A DNA stretch of 64,000 nt from Epiperipatus broadwayi (lineage: Eukaryota; Onychophora; Udeonychophora; Euonychophora; Peripatidae). The stretch lies in the NCBI GenBank assembly GCA_028023455.1, contig JAQFVV010012441.1, forward strand, positions 7,241,125-7,305,124. Direction: 5' to 3'. Of this stretch, positions 13,285 through 26,605 are shown piece after piece. How positions within the stretch are numbered: position 1 is the first letter of the stretch; each line of letters opens with the position of its first letter. The translations under genes and the position numbers were made by a program. The notes below the pieces were generated by a model. It was not told the DNA's origin and searched no databases. It saw nothing but the letters and a program-made list of their open reading frames with translations.

Positions 13285-13388
13285 TTTTTTAAGTGTCATA
13301 GCATTGGCCAGGACGCAAACCCGCAACCCGGGCAACTTCTTGCAAGTGCAAGGCAGTCGCAATGACCTCTCAACCACCAAAGCAAGAC
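13285..13388 (-). mobile_element. tRNA-derived SINE, copy 1
   Basis: On the minus strand this has a box A-like GGTTGAGAGG, a GCCTTGCA segment and a box B-like GGGTTTGCGTCC, ending in GGCCAATGCTATGACAC and an A-rich tail. Identical 15-bp direct repeats ATTTTTTTTATAATT flank it at 13270-13284 and 13389-13403, marking target-primed insertion. The same core appears at 18986 and 36364. It has no coding capacity and depends on a LINE in trans. Confidence 0.88.
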
Positions 13389-13403
13389 ATTTTTTTTATA
13401 ATT

Positions 13404-16270
13404 GTTTTAATAACAATGTAAAATTGTTGTGTATTCTTTTATTTTAATTAAACCCAGAAAGTTTACTAAAAATACATTTTATAAAATGTCTAACTATTTA
13501 AACTTGATCCCAAATCATTTTATTGACTTTTTGATATTCCAATTACACTGCCATAAAATCTACAATGGTTCACTTACAATTATTCTGTAGCATTTATTTG
13601 ATCATTTTGCATTGATTTGTTGCCCAAATCATGATATAATATATATATATATATATTGATTGATATTAATTACAATTAAAAAAATTGAAAGTCAAGAAAG
13701 AGGAATGTGTTTTCAAAAAAAGAGAGTAGGCTTAATATTTATGGAAGGAGTCATTATATATGTATGATCTTGGTGTTGTTTAAATCTTGCAATTAAAAAA
13801 TCATAACATTACACATAGAATATTTTTTGTTTACTTAGTTTTATTGTTGTAAGTTTAAATTACATATTCGTTTTTGGTAAGAATATTTTTTTTTTTTAAC
13901 AGATTTTTTTGAAAACATTGTTTTTTAGCAAAAAAAAAAAATTAAGTGCAAAATGTTCTAACAAGAAACAGGAAGTGCAAAGCAGAAATCAAGATTAGAA
14001 CTGATATTTTAAATTATTATTTTTGCAATGTTTTGATTATTTGAATGCATTATTTACTGAAACATTTTGGTTCCATAACTATGTTTTATTCGGTGAACAA
14101 TATTTTTTAGATCTAAATTAGAATAAAATATTTTCTTCTCAATATTTATTTCAGTTTAATATTCTTTTTCATTATTTGCAAAGTTAGTATATTATTTTTA
14201 GGATTACATTCACTTTTAAAATCAGATCTTTAAAAAAATATTATGAACAATGTAAAAATATTTAACGAAGAATAAAAAAAATTTGTTAAAAATAAAAAGT
14301 ATGAAAATGATTATCGAATTGGTGATATCGGACTATTCAAAAAGATTGAAATAACTTGCTTTATAAGAAAATATCGATCATAAGATTTAAATATTTGAAA
14401 ATATAATTTATTTATTCACCTTGCTAAAATCTTGATGAAAAATTTTTTCAAGTATTTTTTTACTTTTTATTAAATCTATATACATAATTTAAAAATATAT
14501 TTCATAATCACATGCCAGATTATATATAACCATGTGACTAAATGTCAGTTCTCTTCTGCAACATGACTTAAAGTGATAAAAGCTATTCAGCATAAAAAAT
14601 ATTTTACTCTACTTAATTATATTTCAAATAATCGGTGTATGGAAATCATATTTGCTGTATATTTAAATATATGTAACCATATTAGAAAAGCTATATGGCT
14701 TCTTCTAATACTTATTCTTTGATCTTTTATTTTAGTATTTTTATAAATGTGCAATAAATAATTAAATAAAATATTTAAGTCGGTATCAAACAAATACTTT
14801 GAATAATAGAAATATTCCTATAGTATTTACTATTTTTACCTATTTTGTCAAACATTATGTGATTATGAATTACGTATTTAATATCTGAATTTTTAATGTT
14901 TAATAAGATATATAAAGATTAATAAATGGAATAGAAATTGTGTTTATCTTTTAAAGTATGTGTTTAATGTTGGAAAGCTGATTTGAATAGACTTTATTAT
15001 GATTGTAGATTTATAAATTCATATAATAAACTTAATAGATCAACAAATTATTTGTTAATGTAAAAGTTACAATATTATTTTATCATGATATTCAGGTGTC
15101 ATTCTTTCATACAATTAATAGGGGTATATTTATTATCCAATAATAACAGTTTAATGCAAAAGATTAGTCTGAATTTATGTTAACTAGCATTTATCATTAC
15201 TAAATTATGCTTGAAAGAATGTTGACTTTTTATAGTGTGCAGAAATATAGTTTATGTTTAATTTACATATACATTAAGTTATGCATATTTTGTATTTACA
15301 TTTACAAAACTAATTAAAGTTAATAATAAAGGTAATTAAAAATGAGGTGTTATCTTTTTCTATGGTATATAATTTTAGAAAGACTTATGTTACATTTAAA
15401 ATATAGATAATATATCAATATCAAAAATATTTCCAGCAACGTCAATGACTGTTCACTTAAATGCCATCTAAACATAAGGAACAAGTAGTTTACCTATTCT
15501 TTATCAACATTTATTGACATGGAAATGTTTTTTTTTATATTCACAGTACATGGAAGTGTACTTCTTTCTATTTAAGTTGTGTATAGATGTAAATTAATCT
15601 TTAAATAGTTTCTTAGAAGGCAAAGATCTCATCACTATTTTTCAGAGAAAGTCAATTAATGAAAAGTTTTATTCATCAGGATATGAATGTTTTTCCAATT
15701 TCATTTTATCTTCTAGCTAAAGAGATCCAATATTTACTTATTAGCCAATATTTGATTCTTATCTGATTTGTATATAGAATATTTATAACTAAACTTAAAT
15801 GCAATATTAATAAATGATTTAAGTTTTATCTAGCTTGGATATACTCTTATTATATTACAAGACACTTGATATATTTATATATTAGACAATATTTAATAAT
15901 GGAAAACTATTCCATTTGGCTTTAAAAAGCTGATGAATTATTGTTTGTAATAGAAAAGATGTTTTTAAAAGAAACCTAAAAAAAATTCTTTTTTTCTTGA
16001 TTCAGTACATGTAATAACATTCAAGATATTCATCTTCTAAAGTAGAATATGCAATTTTAGATTTTAAAAAGCTGTGAAATTCTTGTATTGAAAAGATCTT
16101 TGCCTGAAGATGATGATATTTCATTGGTGAATTTAAAAAACAAAGAAATTATAAAAATGAATGCACATTGTATGTCACTTAATTATTTAACCAAATTGAT
16201 TTAAAAATGATAATTAAAAAAAAATACATATTATTGTAATTTAAACTAATGTTACAGTATTCTCATACAC
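13404..16270. other. No gene seen; AT-rich intergenic DNA
   Basis: I see no coding frame, tRNA-like box pair, terminal repeat or strong inverted repeat. A short TA run occurs at about 13638-13656. Confidence 0.6.
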
Positions 16271-16415
16271 TAATTTAGTTTTAAACTTAATCAATAGAAG
16301 GAGGAATATCTACATTTTTTTAACCAATAGATGGCATATAGGTTAATTTAGTTTTATATTTAACCAATAGAGGGAGGAATACCTATATTTTTTTACCAAT
16401 AGATGGCATATAGGT
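16271..16415. repeat. Tandem duplication of a ~73-bp unit
   Basis: Two diverged head-to-tail copies start at 16271 and 16344. Each begins TAATTTAGTTTTA and ends CAATAGATGGCATATAGGT; the second has small indels in its T-run. Confidence 0.9.
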
Positions 16416-16454
16416 TATCCTAAAATATTTCACAACAGTTTTAAAAATAATAAT

Positions 16455-16510
16455 TTCTTTCATAGGATAAAAAAATTGTATTTTCTTTGATAGGATAAAA
16501 AAATTGTATT
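16455..16510. repeat. Tandem duplication of a 28-bp unit
   Basis: Two copies of TTCTTTNATAGGATAAAAAA plus ATTGTATT differ at one base. They lie 40 bp beyond the 73-bp duplication, so this is a small slippage-prone zone. Confidence 0.9.
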
Positions 16511-18970
16511 TTCTTTTAAATTAAAATAAAATATATAAATAATTCATTACAATTTTTTAACAAATTAATAATATTTTATAAAACATTAATTTTAATGTAT
16601 TTGTTACATCTAATTAATTTTAAAAGATAACAAGTCTATTTATGAAAAAAATAGAAAATAATATGTTTAAACGTATAAATAAAGAGTATATATATATAAT
16701 GCAAATTTACTTTATAATTATGTTTAATGCAACTATTCACAAAAACTACCTTTCAAAAATATTATGTTCAAAAATATTACATTTCAAATAACTCTGAATG
16801 TTTAATCAAATACAAATATCTCAATAATATTAGTATTAATATAGTTTCTTTTTAAGCTATTACTTATGTATTGCAATCTAAATATAATACATTAATTTTA
16901 TTAATATATATATTAACATGTTTTAGATACAAAAGAATACATTTTAAGAACAACATATTTACAAGTGCAGTTATCATTAGTATTTCTTAATCAGAAGGAA
17001 TCAGCCTTTAATATGCACTATTTAATTATGCTACTAAATCACCAATGTTATAATGATTGTGCATGACACTCTCAAACCCAAACACAAGATAGAGACTTTT
17101 AAATGATAAGGATGACTATCTTTGTACCTAAATACCATTATATAGCCCAATCTAAAGCATTTCAGAATGAGAGTATGAAGTTCTAATCCTCAAAACTTTA
17201 TGTCCATTACATTAATTTATAGTTATACCCAGTGAAATTTTCAAATTTATGGTTGGTAAATATTACATGATGTTATAATCATATCAACATTATGGACATA
17301 AAGGTACAAAGATTCAATTTTCATGCTCTCATTCCCTGCTACTTTTTAGAGAAAAGATGATATATATACCAATCGAAGCACTACATGACTTTTTCTCTTT
17401 ACTTTCAACATATGTCTCCTATTTGCATGAAATTGATGACACAAAACTATATATATGTGTTAACTAGTGGCAGATATATAGATCTATATAAGCAGGACTG
17501 TTTGGTTTAAAACTTTAATGTGCTGCCTTTTAATCTCAGAATAGTTTTAAAAAGTGAATCTGTTTGCTGAATCTGTGGATGCAAACTTCAACATTTCTTA
17601 CTGATAAAAGTAAGTACTCAGAAATTAGTTCAAGGACTTAAATATAGTTTTGTCATGGTAATATTATTAATTACTCAAATTTATAGTAATGATTCTGAAA
17701 TAGAGTAGATATAAAAGATCAAAAAGCATTTCTTTTATAAATGATTTACTTAAAAACTCTCAAAAAAATCTCTCATATAGCAATAACAAAGAAGGCAATA
17801 CACACCTAAATTACTGTTATTTAAAGTTTTCTATCCTTATCTTTCCTTCTAGTTAAAAATGGCTAGATACCAATTACCAGTTAATCTTGGATAGTTAGGA
17901 CATTTGGCTGTAAACCAATTACTTGATAGAAAAATCTTAAGCCTCATAAAAGAGTTTATATAATTGTCTCAATTTTGTTCTCCACATCCTACAAGCACAA
18001 CAAGAGGATGCATTCTGCTTATAGACAAATGCATAGAAAACTTAGTCACTTAGATGAGGACTTAAGGGTATCACGTGTGCTGGCTTACTGTTCTTAAAAC
18101 ATAAAATACTCATTTATATTATTTTCGTAAGAAAAGTCTGAAGAGCGCGAATATGAATCTGAGAAAGATTGTGCGATCTAATTTTATTTCATAATGCATT
18201 TAAAAAGAAACACAAATAATTAAATAATAAGTATTAAAAAAAGAAAGCTTTCATGCTTATTAAATTTCGATAAAATAACTTTATATATACTTTGCTAACG
18301 TTTAAAGGCTAATAGAGAATATTTTCAGTTCAAACGGATAAAATCTTCCGCTTGACATACAACTAAACATTAAACAATTTACTTTCTACTTTACTAAAAG
18401 TAATGTATAAATATTAGAAACTATATATAGCAGATAATAAACAAAGAATATTTTTTAGATTTTGAAATTGACATTACATATATTTTATAAATATATTTAT
18501 ACACTTTATTTTTATATTTGTTTTGTTTTCATTAAAAAGTATAAATTGTTGACATTTGATAGAAGATTTAAAAAAGAATTAGGTCATTTTATAAATAAAT
18601 CAAAATATCTTTAGATTGCTTACAGAATGGTTAATGCTCTTTTTCGTTTATTCTGAAGTTTTGTCGTTCTTCCTTTCACTCATTCATTTTCTCCCTCTCT
18701 CTATTTCCATCGCTTCTTTTCACTCTTTTTTTCAGCTTGACGTTCATGCTTTTTATTCTCCTAATTTTGTTTCATTTTTTTCCCATCTCTTTCTTTTCCT
18801 CCCCCCACATGTCTCTCTCTATATATATATATTAAATAAGAACCAGAAATTTTGATTGAGCAGTGGCTGCAGTCCAATAATGCTAGTTTTGTACACTACT
18901 ATAAGAAAATAGTACTAACGACGTGTATTCTTCAACTTCACGTACTCTATAAACCTAACCAACTGTTGTT
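16511..18970. other. No gene seen; pyrimidine-rich tract near the right side
   Basis: Most of the stretch is featureless AT-rich DNA. At about 18640-18830 the plus strand is strongly pyrimidine-rich (CTTTTT, CCTCCCCCC, CTCTCTCT). The short open frame across it is a by-product of that composition. Confidence 0.55.
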
Positions 18971-18985
18971 AACTATTGTATAATT

Positions 18986-19095
18986 GTCAAGCGTGGTTAG
19001 CCGAGAGGTCTTTGCAGCCGCCTTGCAAGCAAGTAGTTGGTTGCAGACGGTTGTGGGTTCGCGTCCCGGCCGATACTATGACATATGAAAAAAAA
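18986..19095 (+). mobile_element. tRNA-derived SINE, copy 2
   Basis: The best preserved copy. Box A-like TAGCCGAGAGG is followed by GCCGCCTTGCAAGC and box B GGGTTCGCGTCCC, which differs from GGTTCGANTCC at one position. The body ends GGCCGATACTATGACATATG and a poly-A tail of about 10. Perfect 15-bp duplications AACTATTGTATAATT lie at 18971-18985 and 19096-19110. The two pol III boxes are spaced as in a tRNA, and there is no tRNA-unrelated body longer than about 20 bp, so this is a very short SINE. Confidence 0.92.
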
Positions 19096-19110
19096 AACTA
19101 TTGTATAATT

Positions 19111-19979
19111 ATATTAGGTAAGCACGCTAATAAATATAAATTATATATCATTAGGAATACTCCTAAATGAATCTTTCTAACTGCAATGAATACAAAAAAA
19201 ATTAGTAAGACTAAAAATAAAGTTAAACTTGATTTTTGCATTACTATACAAACCAATCAAAAAACCATAATTATGACCACATGTTACATTTTTAATTCCA
19301 GTCTGTTTATATCACATTTGACAATGATGTCATTTAATTTTACTGCAGATGATCTTATATTTTTGCTTTTTTCTTTAGTGTTGCTGCACATTATCTTCCT
19401 AATTCAAACAACAAAGGGTAAGTGTTACCAGGGTCTAACTCTACCATAACATCATATTCAAGTTCACCATAAAAACTATATTACTTTTCATTCACTTCAA
19501 CTGCTCTACCCACTTAAGATATGCTCTTATAACAGTATATTCATTAACATCATGTCCAATGATCTGAAAAATGCATGAATTGGTCTTTTGTTCTTACCTC
19601 TATATTTTGAAAATTTTCAGGTTGGCATAAAAACAAATTTTAATATCTTTATTTTATAATACTAGTATTCATGTCTGAATTTTACAGAATTTAATTATTT
19701 TGACAGACTAAAATTCTTATTTACAAATAACTATATTTAATAATAATGTATTGTGACAAAACACATTTTCTTTTAAGTTGTTAAAGTCAACAAGAGAATA
19801 GAGTTTGTGTTGCAACTCAGCATTAAATCTTTTCTTTATCCAATAATATCTTTTTGTTTGACTACTTTCCAAGATAGTTATCATAATTTATGTTTACAAC
19901 CTTATTACTATATAACTTTAAAATTGCTGATATGTCAATTCAAAAAAGCCATAACTTGTATATAAATATATTAATACCT
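19111..19979. other. No gene seen; AT-rich intergenic DNA
   Basis: The 87-codon frame near 19186-19449 has no family resemblance and a composition like the surrounding DNA. A TTGTGTTGCAACTCAGCATT segment near 19810 resembles one inside the 9.6-kb LINE relic, so 19800-19980 may be decayed LINE 3' sequence. Confidence 0.45.
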
Positions 19980-22010
19980 ATAACCCATATTTTAACAAAA
20001 CCAATTAAATCTCACCAACCATTATCAAAACAAAATTCAACATCACCATTTTTGATCATTATTGATCCACTGCAAGATGAAAATCTTTCCAAGTCTAGGC
20101 CAGTTTCTTCAATCTCTAATCTCTATTTTTCACAACATAACAGCAAACTTATCCATCTATCTTATATGTGATCTGTTTCTTTTATCATTCACTTAAGATT
20201 TCAATTGTCCGTCTATTATCATCTTTCTTTAGCAATATGTCCAGATCAGATCTATTTCAGTCTCTTCATTCTTTCATTGATCTCAGGAATCCCTATTTGT
20301 TTTCCCACCCATATATTTTGTTTTTAATCTCCCCTTGCTATTCCTAACATATGTTTTTCTATACTTTGTTAAGTGGTTTCTGTATTTATTTTCTATTAAG
20401 TATCTAAGTCTTGGATCCATAACTAACAGTGAGTGAAGCACATATCTTAAAAGCCTTTCTTTTCAAACACATTAGCATAGTCCTATTTAATGTTATGTTA
20501 CTTCTACCAAATGTAATTCCATTCAAGTTTAATTCTATGATTAATTTCATTTATTATGTTTTTATCTATATTAATAATTTGTCCAAGGTAATTATAATTG
20601 TTACCTTCTTCTACTTCATGGTTATCAATCTTTATTTTATTTTTGGAGAAAATTGATTGAATATTACTTTAATCTCTTTAGCATTTATCTCTAGTCCTAT
20701 TTGCTTAATTTTATCTGATAATGTATGCATTATTTCCTGAAGACCTGAAGAATTATTTGTAAAAATAACCATATTATCTGAAAAATCTAAATGTCTTAAA
20801 TAACTGTACTGACAGTACAAATATTTTAACTGAGTATAAATAAAGTTTTAATTAAATCCTCTACATTGCCCCAACAGTACTGTTATTTTTTCCCCAGAAT
20901 GATTACTCTAGAAAAAATGTATTAGAAAAAGAACTTTCAACATAAATTATGTACATAGCTAATAAGTGCAACAGTTGAAAGCAGTCAGTCACAGTCAAGA
21001 GGAGAAAACAGCTGCCAAAAGTTAAGCAATGCCTTCCAAAAAGGGATGAAAGATAATGCTCAATGAAGTTAGTTTTAGTAAATTACTTATTATTAAAGTT
21101 TAAATGGAAAGAAGTTTACATATATTTTAATTAGAAGAGTAAACAAACCATTTGGAGTTTAATGATCTGTGTAATTATTGGCCGGAAGGGGAATTATTTT
21201 ATTTTCACCCACTAAATAAATTGGGATAAATTATTGTCAGTCATATAATTTTATTGTACTTCTTATACTGTTAAATTAATGCCTCAGCAATCAGAACTAA
21301 ACTTGCTGATATATATTCAAGTTGTGTCTACATTATTCATTTTTACCTACATGGTTGAGATTGTCTTCCCATGGACATGGCAATAACCTACATTTATATT
21401 TATTCTCTTAGCTTTCAATTTTAATCCACAAAAGTTTTGGAAATATGGAATCATCTTGCCATTTATCTTTCTTAAAGTTGATATTTTTAGTATCATTATT
21501 TATTATAATTATTATCATTGCATTTTAATAAAAATTCTTTAGAATGCAATAGAATCCGGAATATATATCTTGATGATCCAAAGATGTAATAACCAAAAAA
21601 ATGCTTATAGAATTAAATATCTTTTCATAATTTGCATATCCCAATTATAATAGCAAATTATAGTCATTGGTGCTTTCTATAACATCTCTCAATACTTAGA
21701 TGTGTTTCACTATACTAAACGTACTTTTAAATCCAGTTGGTTAAAATCTGCAAGTTTGTCATAGATGAGTTGTTATTATTTTGATAAAGGTCTTGTATAA
21801 AACTGATAGAAGGCAGATAGGTCTGTAATTTTTAATATTTTCTTTATTACTTTCACATATATCAACATTACTACAGCATTCATTCAATGCATTATATATC
21901 TTTATCATTATATATTTGCATTATAGTTTTGCTTTCATATATCATTATTAACTCTTTTTTGTACCATTTTAAAAAACACTAGATATTCAATTCTTAAAAG
22001 ATCGTTTTAA
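19980..22010 (-). pseudogene. Decayed LINE reverse transcriptase (minus strand)
   Basis: Minus-strand motifs run in order. ENIKNYRPICLLSVLYKTFI lies at about 21765-21835 and the fingers block ending NYEKIF (relic of the D-x-EKAFD motif A) at about 21590-21720. KDKWQDDSIFPKLL (relic of GVRQGDTISPKLF, motif B) lies at about 21430-21480. YLRHLDFSDNMVIFTNN (relic of the LRFADDIVI motif C), followed by QIGLEINAKE, lies at 20660-20800, and NYNYLGQIIN at about 20560-20600. HMLGIARGD and the C-terminal MKRLK-IWSGHIAKE lie at about 20240-20370. About 500 bp without RT similarity separates motif B from motif C, suggesting a nested insertion at about 20830-21345. Stops and shifts are frequent. Confidence 0.75.
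20830..21345. other. Probable insertion within the LINE relic
   Basis: This interval interrupts the distance between RT motifs B and C, which in intact LINEs is well under 250 bp. No terminal repeat, duplication or coding signal could be identified, so the inserted sequence is unclassified. Loss of recognisable similarity is the alternative explanation. Confidence 0.35.
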
Positions 22011-23549
<1,539 letters not shown>

Positions 23550-23587
23550 ATAATGTGACAGTCAGATAATGTATAAATTATTTTTCA

Positions 23588-23645
23588 ACCGGCCAAGCTT
23601 AGCACAGCGGTAGAGACATGGACTGGAAACACATAAAGAGCTAAA
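23588..23645 (+). promoter_or_regulatory. tRNA-Ser-like 5' half with pol III box A, antisense in the LTR
   Basis: TAGCACAGCGG matches box A (TRGCNNAGYNGG allowing the shorter D-loop), and about 15 bases later ATGGACTGGAAACACAT matches a serine-tRNA anticodon arm with anticodon GGA. No convincing box B or acceptor stem follows. It is repeated at about 27836-27893. In the element's orientation this is the antisense strand of the U5 end. Origin from a captured tRNA fragment is inferred. Confidence 0.4.
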
Positions 23646-24799
23646 TAGTTAAATGTGCAATAAAAGTACTAAGAAACATGTGTTTTGCGTGCCTGGATCA
23701 TTGAAAAGTAAAATAAAGCATTATAATAAAATTAGTAAAAGTCAAGCTTGTTAGTTAAATAATAGATCTTTAATTAATGACTTTAAAATAGGAATAATGA
23801 TTTAATGGCCTCCGCTATTCCCCTAAATTAATGAAACAAACTAATTAGACAATAACAACAGATTAATAGGTTTGTGGTCTAACTCTTTTCTTCCCAATTT
23901 TATTAAAAATTGTCAACTCGATCTTCTCGATAAAGTACGATAAAAAAAGAATCTTTCGCAAAGCATTTCTAATTGCTTTGCGCTAAAAACAGTGTTTAAA
24001 AATTATTTAAAACGTATATAGTTAAATCAGATATACGTAAAGCTAATGGCGGACAAAAGAGGCGTTATCAAAGAGATCAAGTTGGCACACAAAAGAAACT
24101 GACTCGTATTTAATTAACAAACATAAATAAAACTGGAAAGAGATTTTAAATGAACAAAAATTAACTATTAAACTTAACCGCAATGGAATATTAAATATTT
24201 ACACAGGTTAGTAAGGAAGAATAGCGAAGGGAAAAAGGTTAAATGTAGATAGATGATCACACAATATATATAATTAAGACTCGTCTAATAAAAAATGGTT
24301 ACATAACAAATACATATAATTCAATGAAGCAATTAAATAAAAAAATATGAACAAAAGGTAGCATAAGAAATAGTTCAATAGAGGAGATACGATTACCGTC
24401 CTTTTTCCTTGGTCATGTTCCCTACGGCGTTCGTGGCTTGATCTGACCGTCGATAGGTATTTGTCCGGACAATGAAAATATGTAGTATGGTTTCACGAAA
24501 AGTTCTCCAGACATGGCACAGAGTTCAGATGACTATAAGTGGATACTATGGCATTTTTGATGGTATTCAGGAACCTCGGTGATAGGCAAAGCTATTTATT
24601 TGCCTAGCCAAGCATATTCATTTCCTTCAAAATACTATGGCTTTTAACTGGAGCATGTTCAAACTTCTTCATTATTTGAAAACGACAGCTGTATAACTTT
24701 TTTGGAGCACAAGCTAAATGTGAAGCAAATCGGAGAGAGTTCTCCAAAAAGAAATATGAATGCACTCTCAAGAAAACTTGGAATAACCAGCAAGAAAAC

Positions 24800-24955
24800 T
24801 CTGAATGAATCCTTCAAAAGCAAAATCTGAATCAACGGAATCCTTCACAAGGAAAATTTGAATACTGAATCCTTCCAAAGGAAAAATCTGAATAATCTGA
24901 ATCCTTCAAAAAGAAAAATCTGAATTCTTCAAAAAGAAAAATCTGAATAATCTAG
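24800..24955. repeat. Degenerate tandem units inside the LTR
   Basis: About six units of the form CTGAATCCTTCAAAAAG plus AAAAAT, with variants CTTCACAAGG and CTTCCAAAGG and unit lengths of about 22-32 bp. The same block is at about 29060-29205 in the other LTR. It sits just downstream of the TATA motif in sense orientation, i.e. near the start of the transcript. Confidence 0.8.
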
Positions 24956-24972
24956 TCTTTTGTTCTCACTTC

Positions 24973-24980
24973 TATTTATA
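24973..24980 (-). promoter_or_regulatory. Putative LTR TATA box
   Basis: TATAAATA on the minus strand in the context GAGGGTATAAATAGAAG. It is a canonical TATA motif in the orientation of the element's ORF and lies about 590 bp into the LTR from its sense 5' end, giving a long U3. Confidence 0.55.
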
Positions 24981-25570
24981 CCCTCTCTGTCAGCTACCTT
25001 CTATTGTTTGTATGATCTGAGATCTTGATAAGCCTCCCCATGCTCCTTTGTTTCAAAATAACATTTTCTAAAAATAACTTTTACTTTTTTACTCTAGATT
25101 TCTTTCTTTAAAGTTTGAATTCTATTAATTAAAAAGAAAGAAAGAGAAGGCCATCTTTAATTAGACTTGAATGGCTCACTAATCAAAACTATACATTCTT
25201 TTAGAAAATGTTGACAGGCTTATCTCAAAATCAAATCATACTAAATATTTTAACAAAATTTTAACAATATATTATTATTTTTTATAGTAGAATAAGCATT
25301 TTATTTCAGCAGAATTTTGCATTAACTCATATATATACGCTAGATGTATATATATGTTTGACTAATAGGTTAAGCAATTTTTATTAATAGAATGAAATTT
25401 ATTTAAAACAAAATATTTAAATGTAATACACATTTAATAAGCATAATTATTTTTAACTCTAATGCAAAACCCTGCTGATATTGAACTATAAACTTAATTC
25501 AGGTCTACAATACTAATTAAGTTTATAGGAAGATGTGAAGCATGGATCGGACTTCAGATCCATTGCTTCA

Positions 25571-25804
25571 TTTCCCATAGTTAGTGAACAAAAAAAATGT
25601 TAAAAAAAAATGCTGTTGCTTCAGGTCAGAGGTAAGAATTTGTGCCAGGTGAGTTCAAACCTACTCTTTATTTGCTGTAATATTTAATTTGTTACTACCT
25701 ACGGTGTTTTCTTTATTATATCTAACGGTTTATCCATAATTCAATCTTCTGTGTCTTAAATCGGGTCTGTGTTGTATTTAGTCTAACATGGTATGTATCT
25801 ATTT
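25571..25804 (-). other. 3' internal segment with weak polypurine tract
   Basis: Between the ORF stop and the 3' LTR. Directly before the LTR the sense strand reads ACTATGGGAAA, a weak candidate polypurine tract. No further coding signal. Confidence 0.5.
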
Positions 25805-26605
25805 TTAATTTGCATATTTTCCGGGGTCTGGTGGTATGCAAGGTTTTAAGTTTCTGGCATTGTATACTCCTTTTATGCCGTTATTATCTTTCAGCAGAAA
25901 AGCATTTTCTCCACACTTCTTTTTTAATGCATATGGACCTTTATATATTGGGAAGAACTTTTTAACTTTCCTCCATGCTTTACTACTTGGCCTAAGGTCT
26001 CTTAGCCATGCTTGCTTTCCTTTCCTGCATTTATATTGCCGGTTTCGATTCTTGCGATGCCGAGCTGTACGTCTTAATTTTTCCTTTGCCTTGTTTTCTT
26101 GCTCAGTCATGTTCTGGACTTGGAGACAGATTTTCAAGCTATCAAGGTGGTGTCTAGAGTTCCCAACTGGTTCTTCTCTAAAACATGTTATGTTGCTAAT
26201 CTTTGCCACAGTAAAGATTTCACTGTCCTGTTGCACCTGGAGTTGGTTCAACAGCTGTTGATCATTTGTTTTTTTACTCTCGTCATTCATTTGTCCAGAG
26301 AAATCCGACTGGTGAGTGGCTTCACCTGATTCATAATCACTCGACGATTTCATATCAGTGTCATCTTGATTTTGAGTATCATCTTCTTGTGATGCTTCTG
26401 TCACAATACTCTGTTCTTGATGGAGTTCCATATGTGCCTCTAAACAGTTCAATCTTTGCGATGTAATATTCATGAATTCTTGAAACATGTTCATCATCAT
26501 TTCATTTTCGTCTCTCATTTCTTTGATGAGATCTTCCAAATTGTATTTTTGTTCATTATGAGTACATATTGACCTATAAACTTCGCCTCTCTTCTGTTCC
26601 TCCAT
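25805..26605 (-). CDS. Gag-like/integrase C-terminal fusion protein of the LTR element
   Basis: An intact 266-codon ORF. Residues about 18-65 are rich in E, M, Q and L and look helical, like the start of a gag (DLIKEMRDENEMMMNMFQEF). Residues about 66-115 are acidic and low-complexity. Residues about 175-205 are strongly basic (RRTARHRKNRNRQYKCRKGK). Residues about 200-258 resemble the C-terminal domain of Ty3/gypsy integrases: a WLRD segment, KVKKFFPIYKGPYALKKKCG, then NAFLL and YNARNLKPC. The protease, RT, RNase H and integrase core are absent. The simplest reading is an internal deletion that fused gag to the end of pol and kept the frame. An open frame next to LTRs that have diverged suggests selection or recent spread. 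Function is not known; particle or nucleic-acid binding is possible. Confidence 0.8.
   Translation of the reverse strand: MEEQKRGEVYRSICTHNEQKYNLEDLIKEMRDENEMMMNMFQEFMNITSQRLNCLEAHMELHQEQSIVTEASQEDDTQNQDDTDMKSSSDYESGEATHQSDFSGQMNDESKKTNDQQLLNQLQVQQDSEIFTVAKISNITCFREEPVGNSRHHLDSLKICLQVQNMTEQENKAKEKLRRTARHRKNRNRQYKCRKGKQAWLRDLRPSSKAWRKVKKFFPIYKGPYALKKKCGENAFLLKDNNGIKGVYNARNLKPCIPPDPGKYAN

Larger units (their letters stand above)
23554..25570 (-). repeat. 3' LTR (left copy on the plus strand)
   Basis: Direct repeat of 27802-29826. Plus-strand boundaries are TGTGACAGTC and CCATTGCTTCA. It holds a TATA-type promoter motif on the minus strand at 24973-24980, a degenerate array of CTGAATCCTTCAAAAAG-like units at about 24800-24950, and a plus-strand tRNA-Ser-like stretch near its left end. 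Confidence 0.93.

Noticed and set aside
18989-19075. Functional tRNA gene
   Set aside because: Boxes A and B are present, but a cloverleaf with paired acceptor ends does not form, and the A-tail plus target duplications show a retroposed SINE.
18976-19170. 64-codon frame
   Set aside because: Runs through the SINE and its duplications; not protein-coding.
25836-26466. Plus-strand open frames opposite the LTR element ORF
   Set aside because: Shadows of the minus-strand gag-integrase ORF; composition and lack of family features favour the minus strand.
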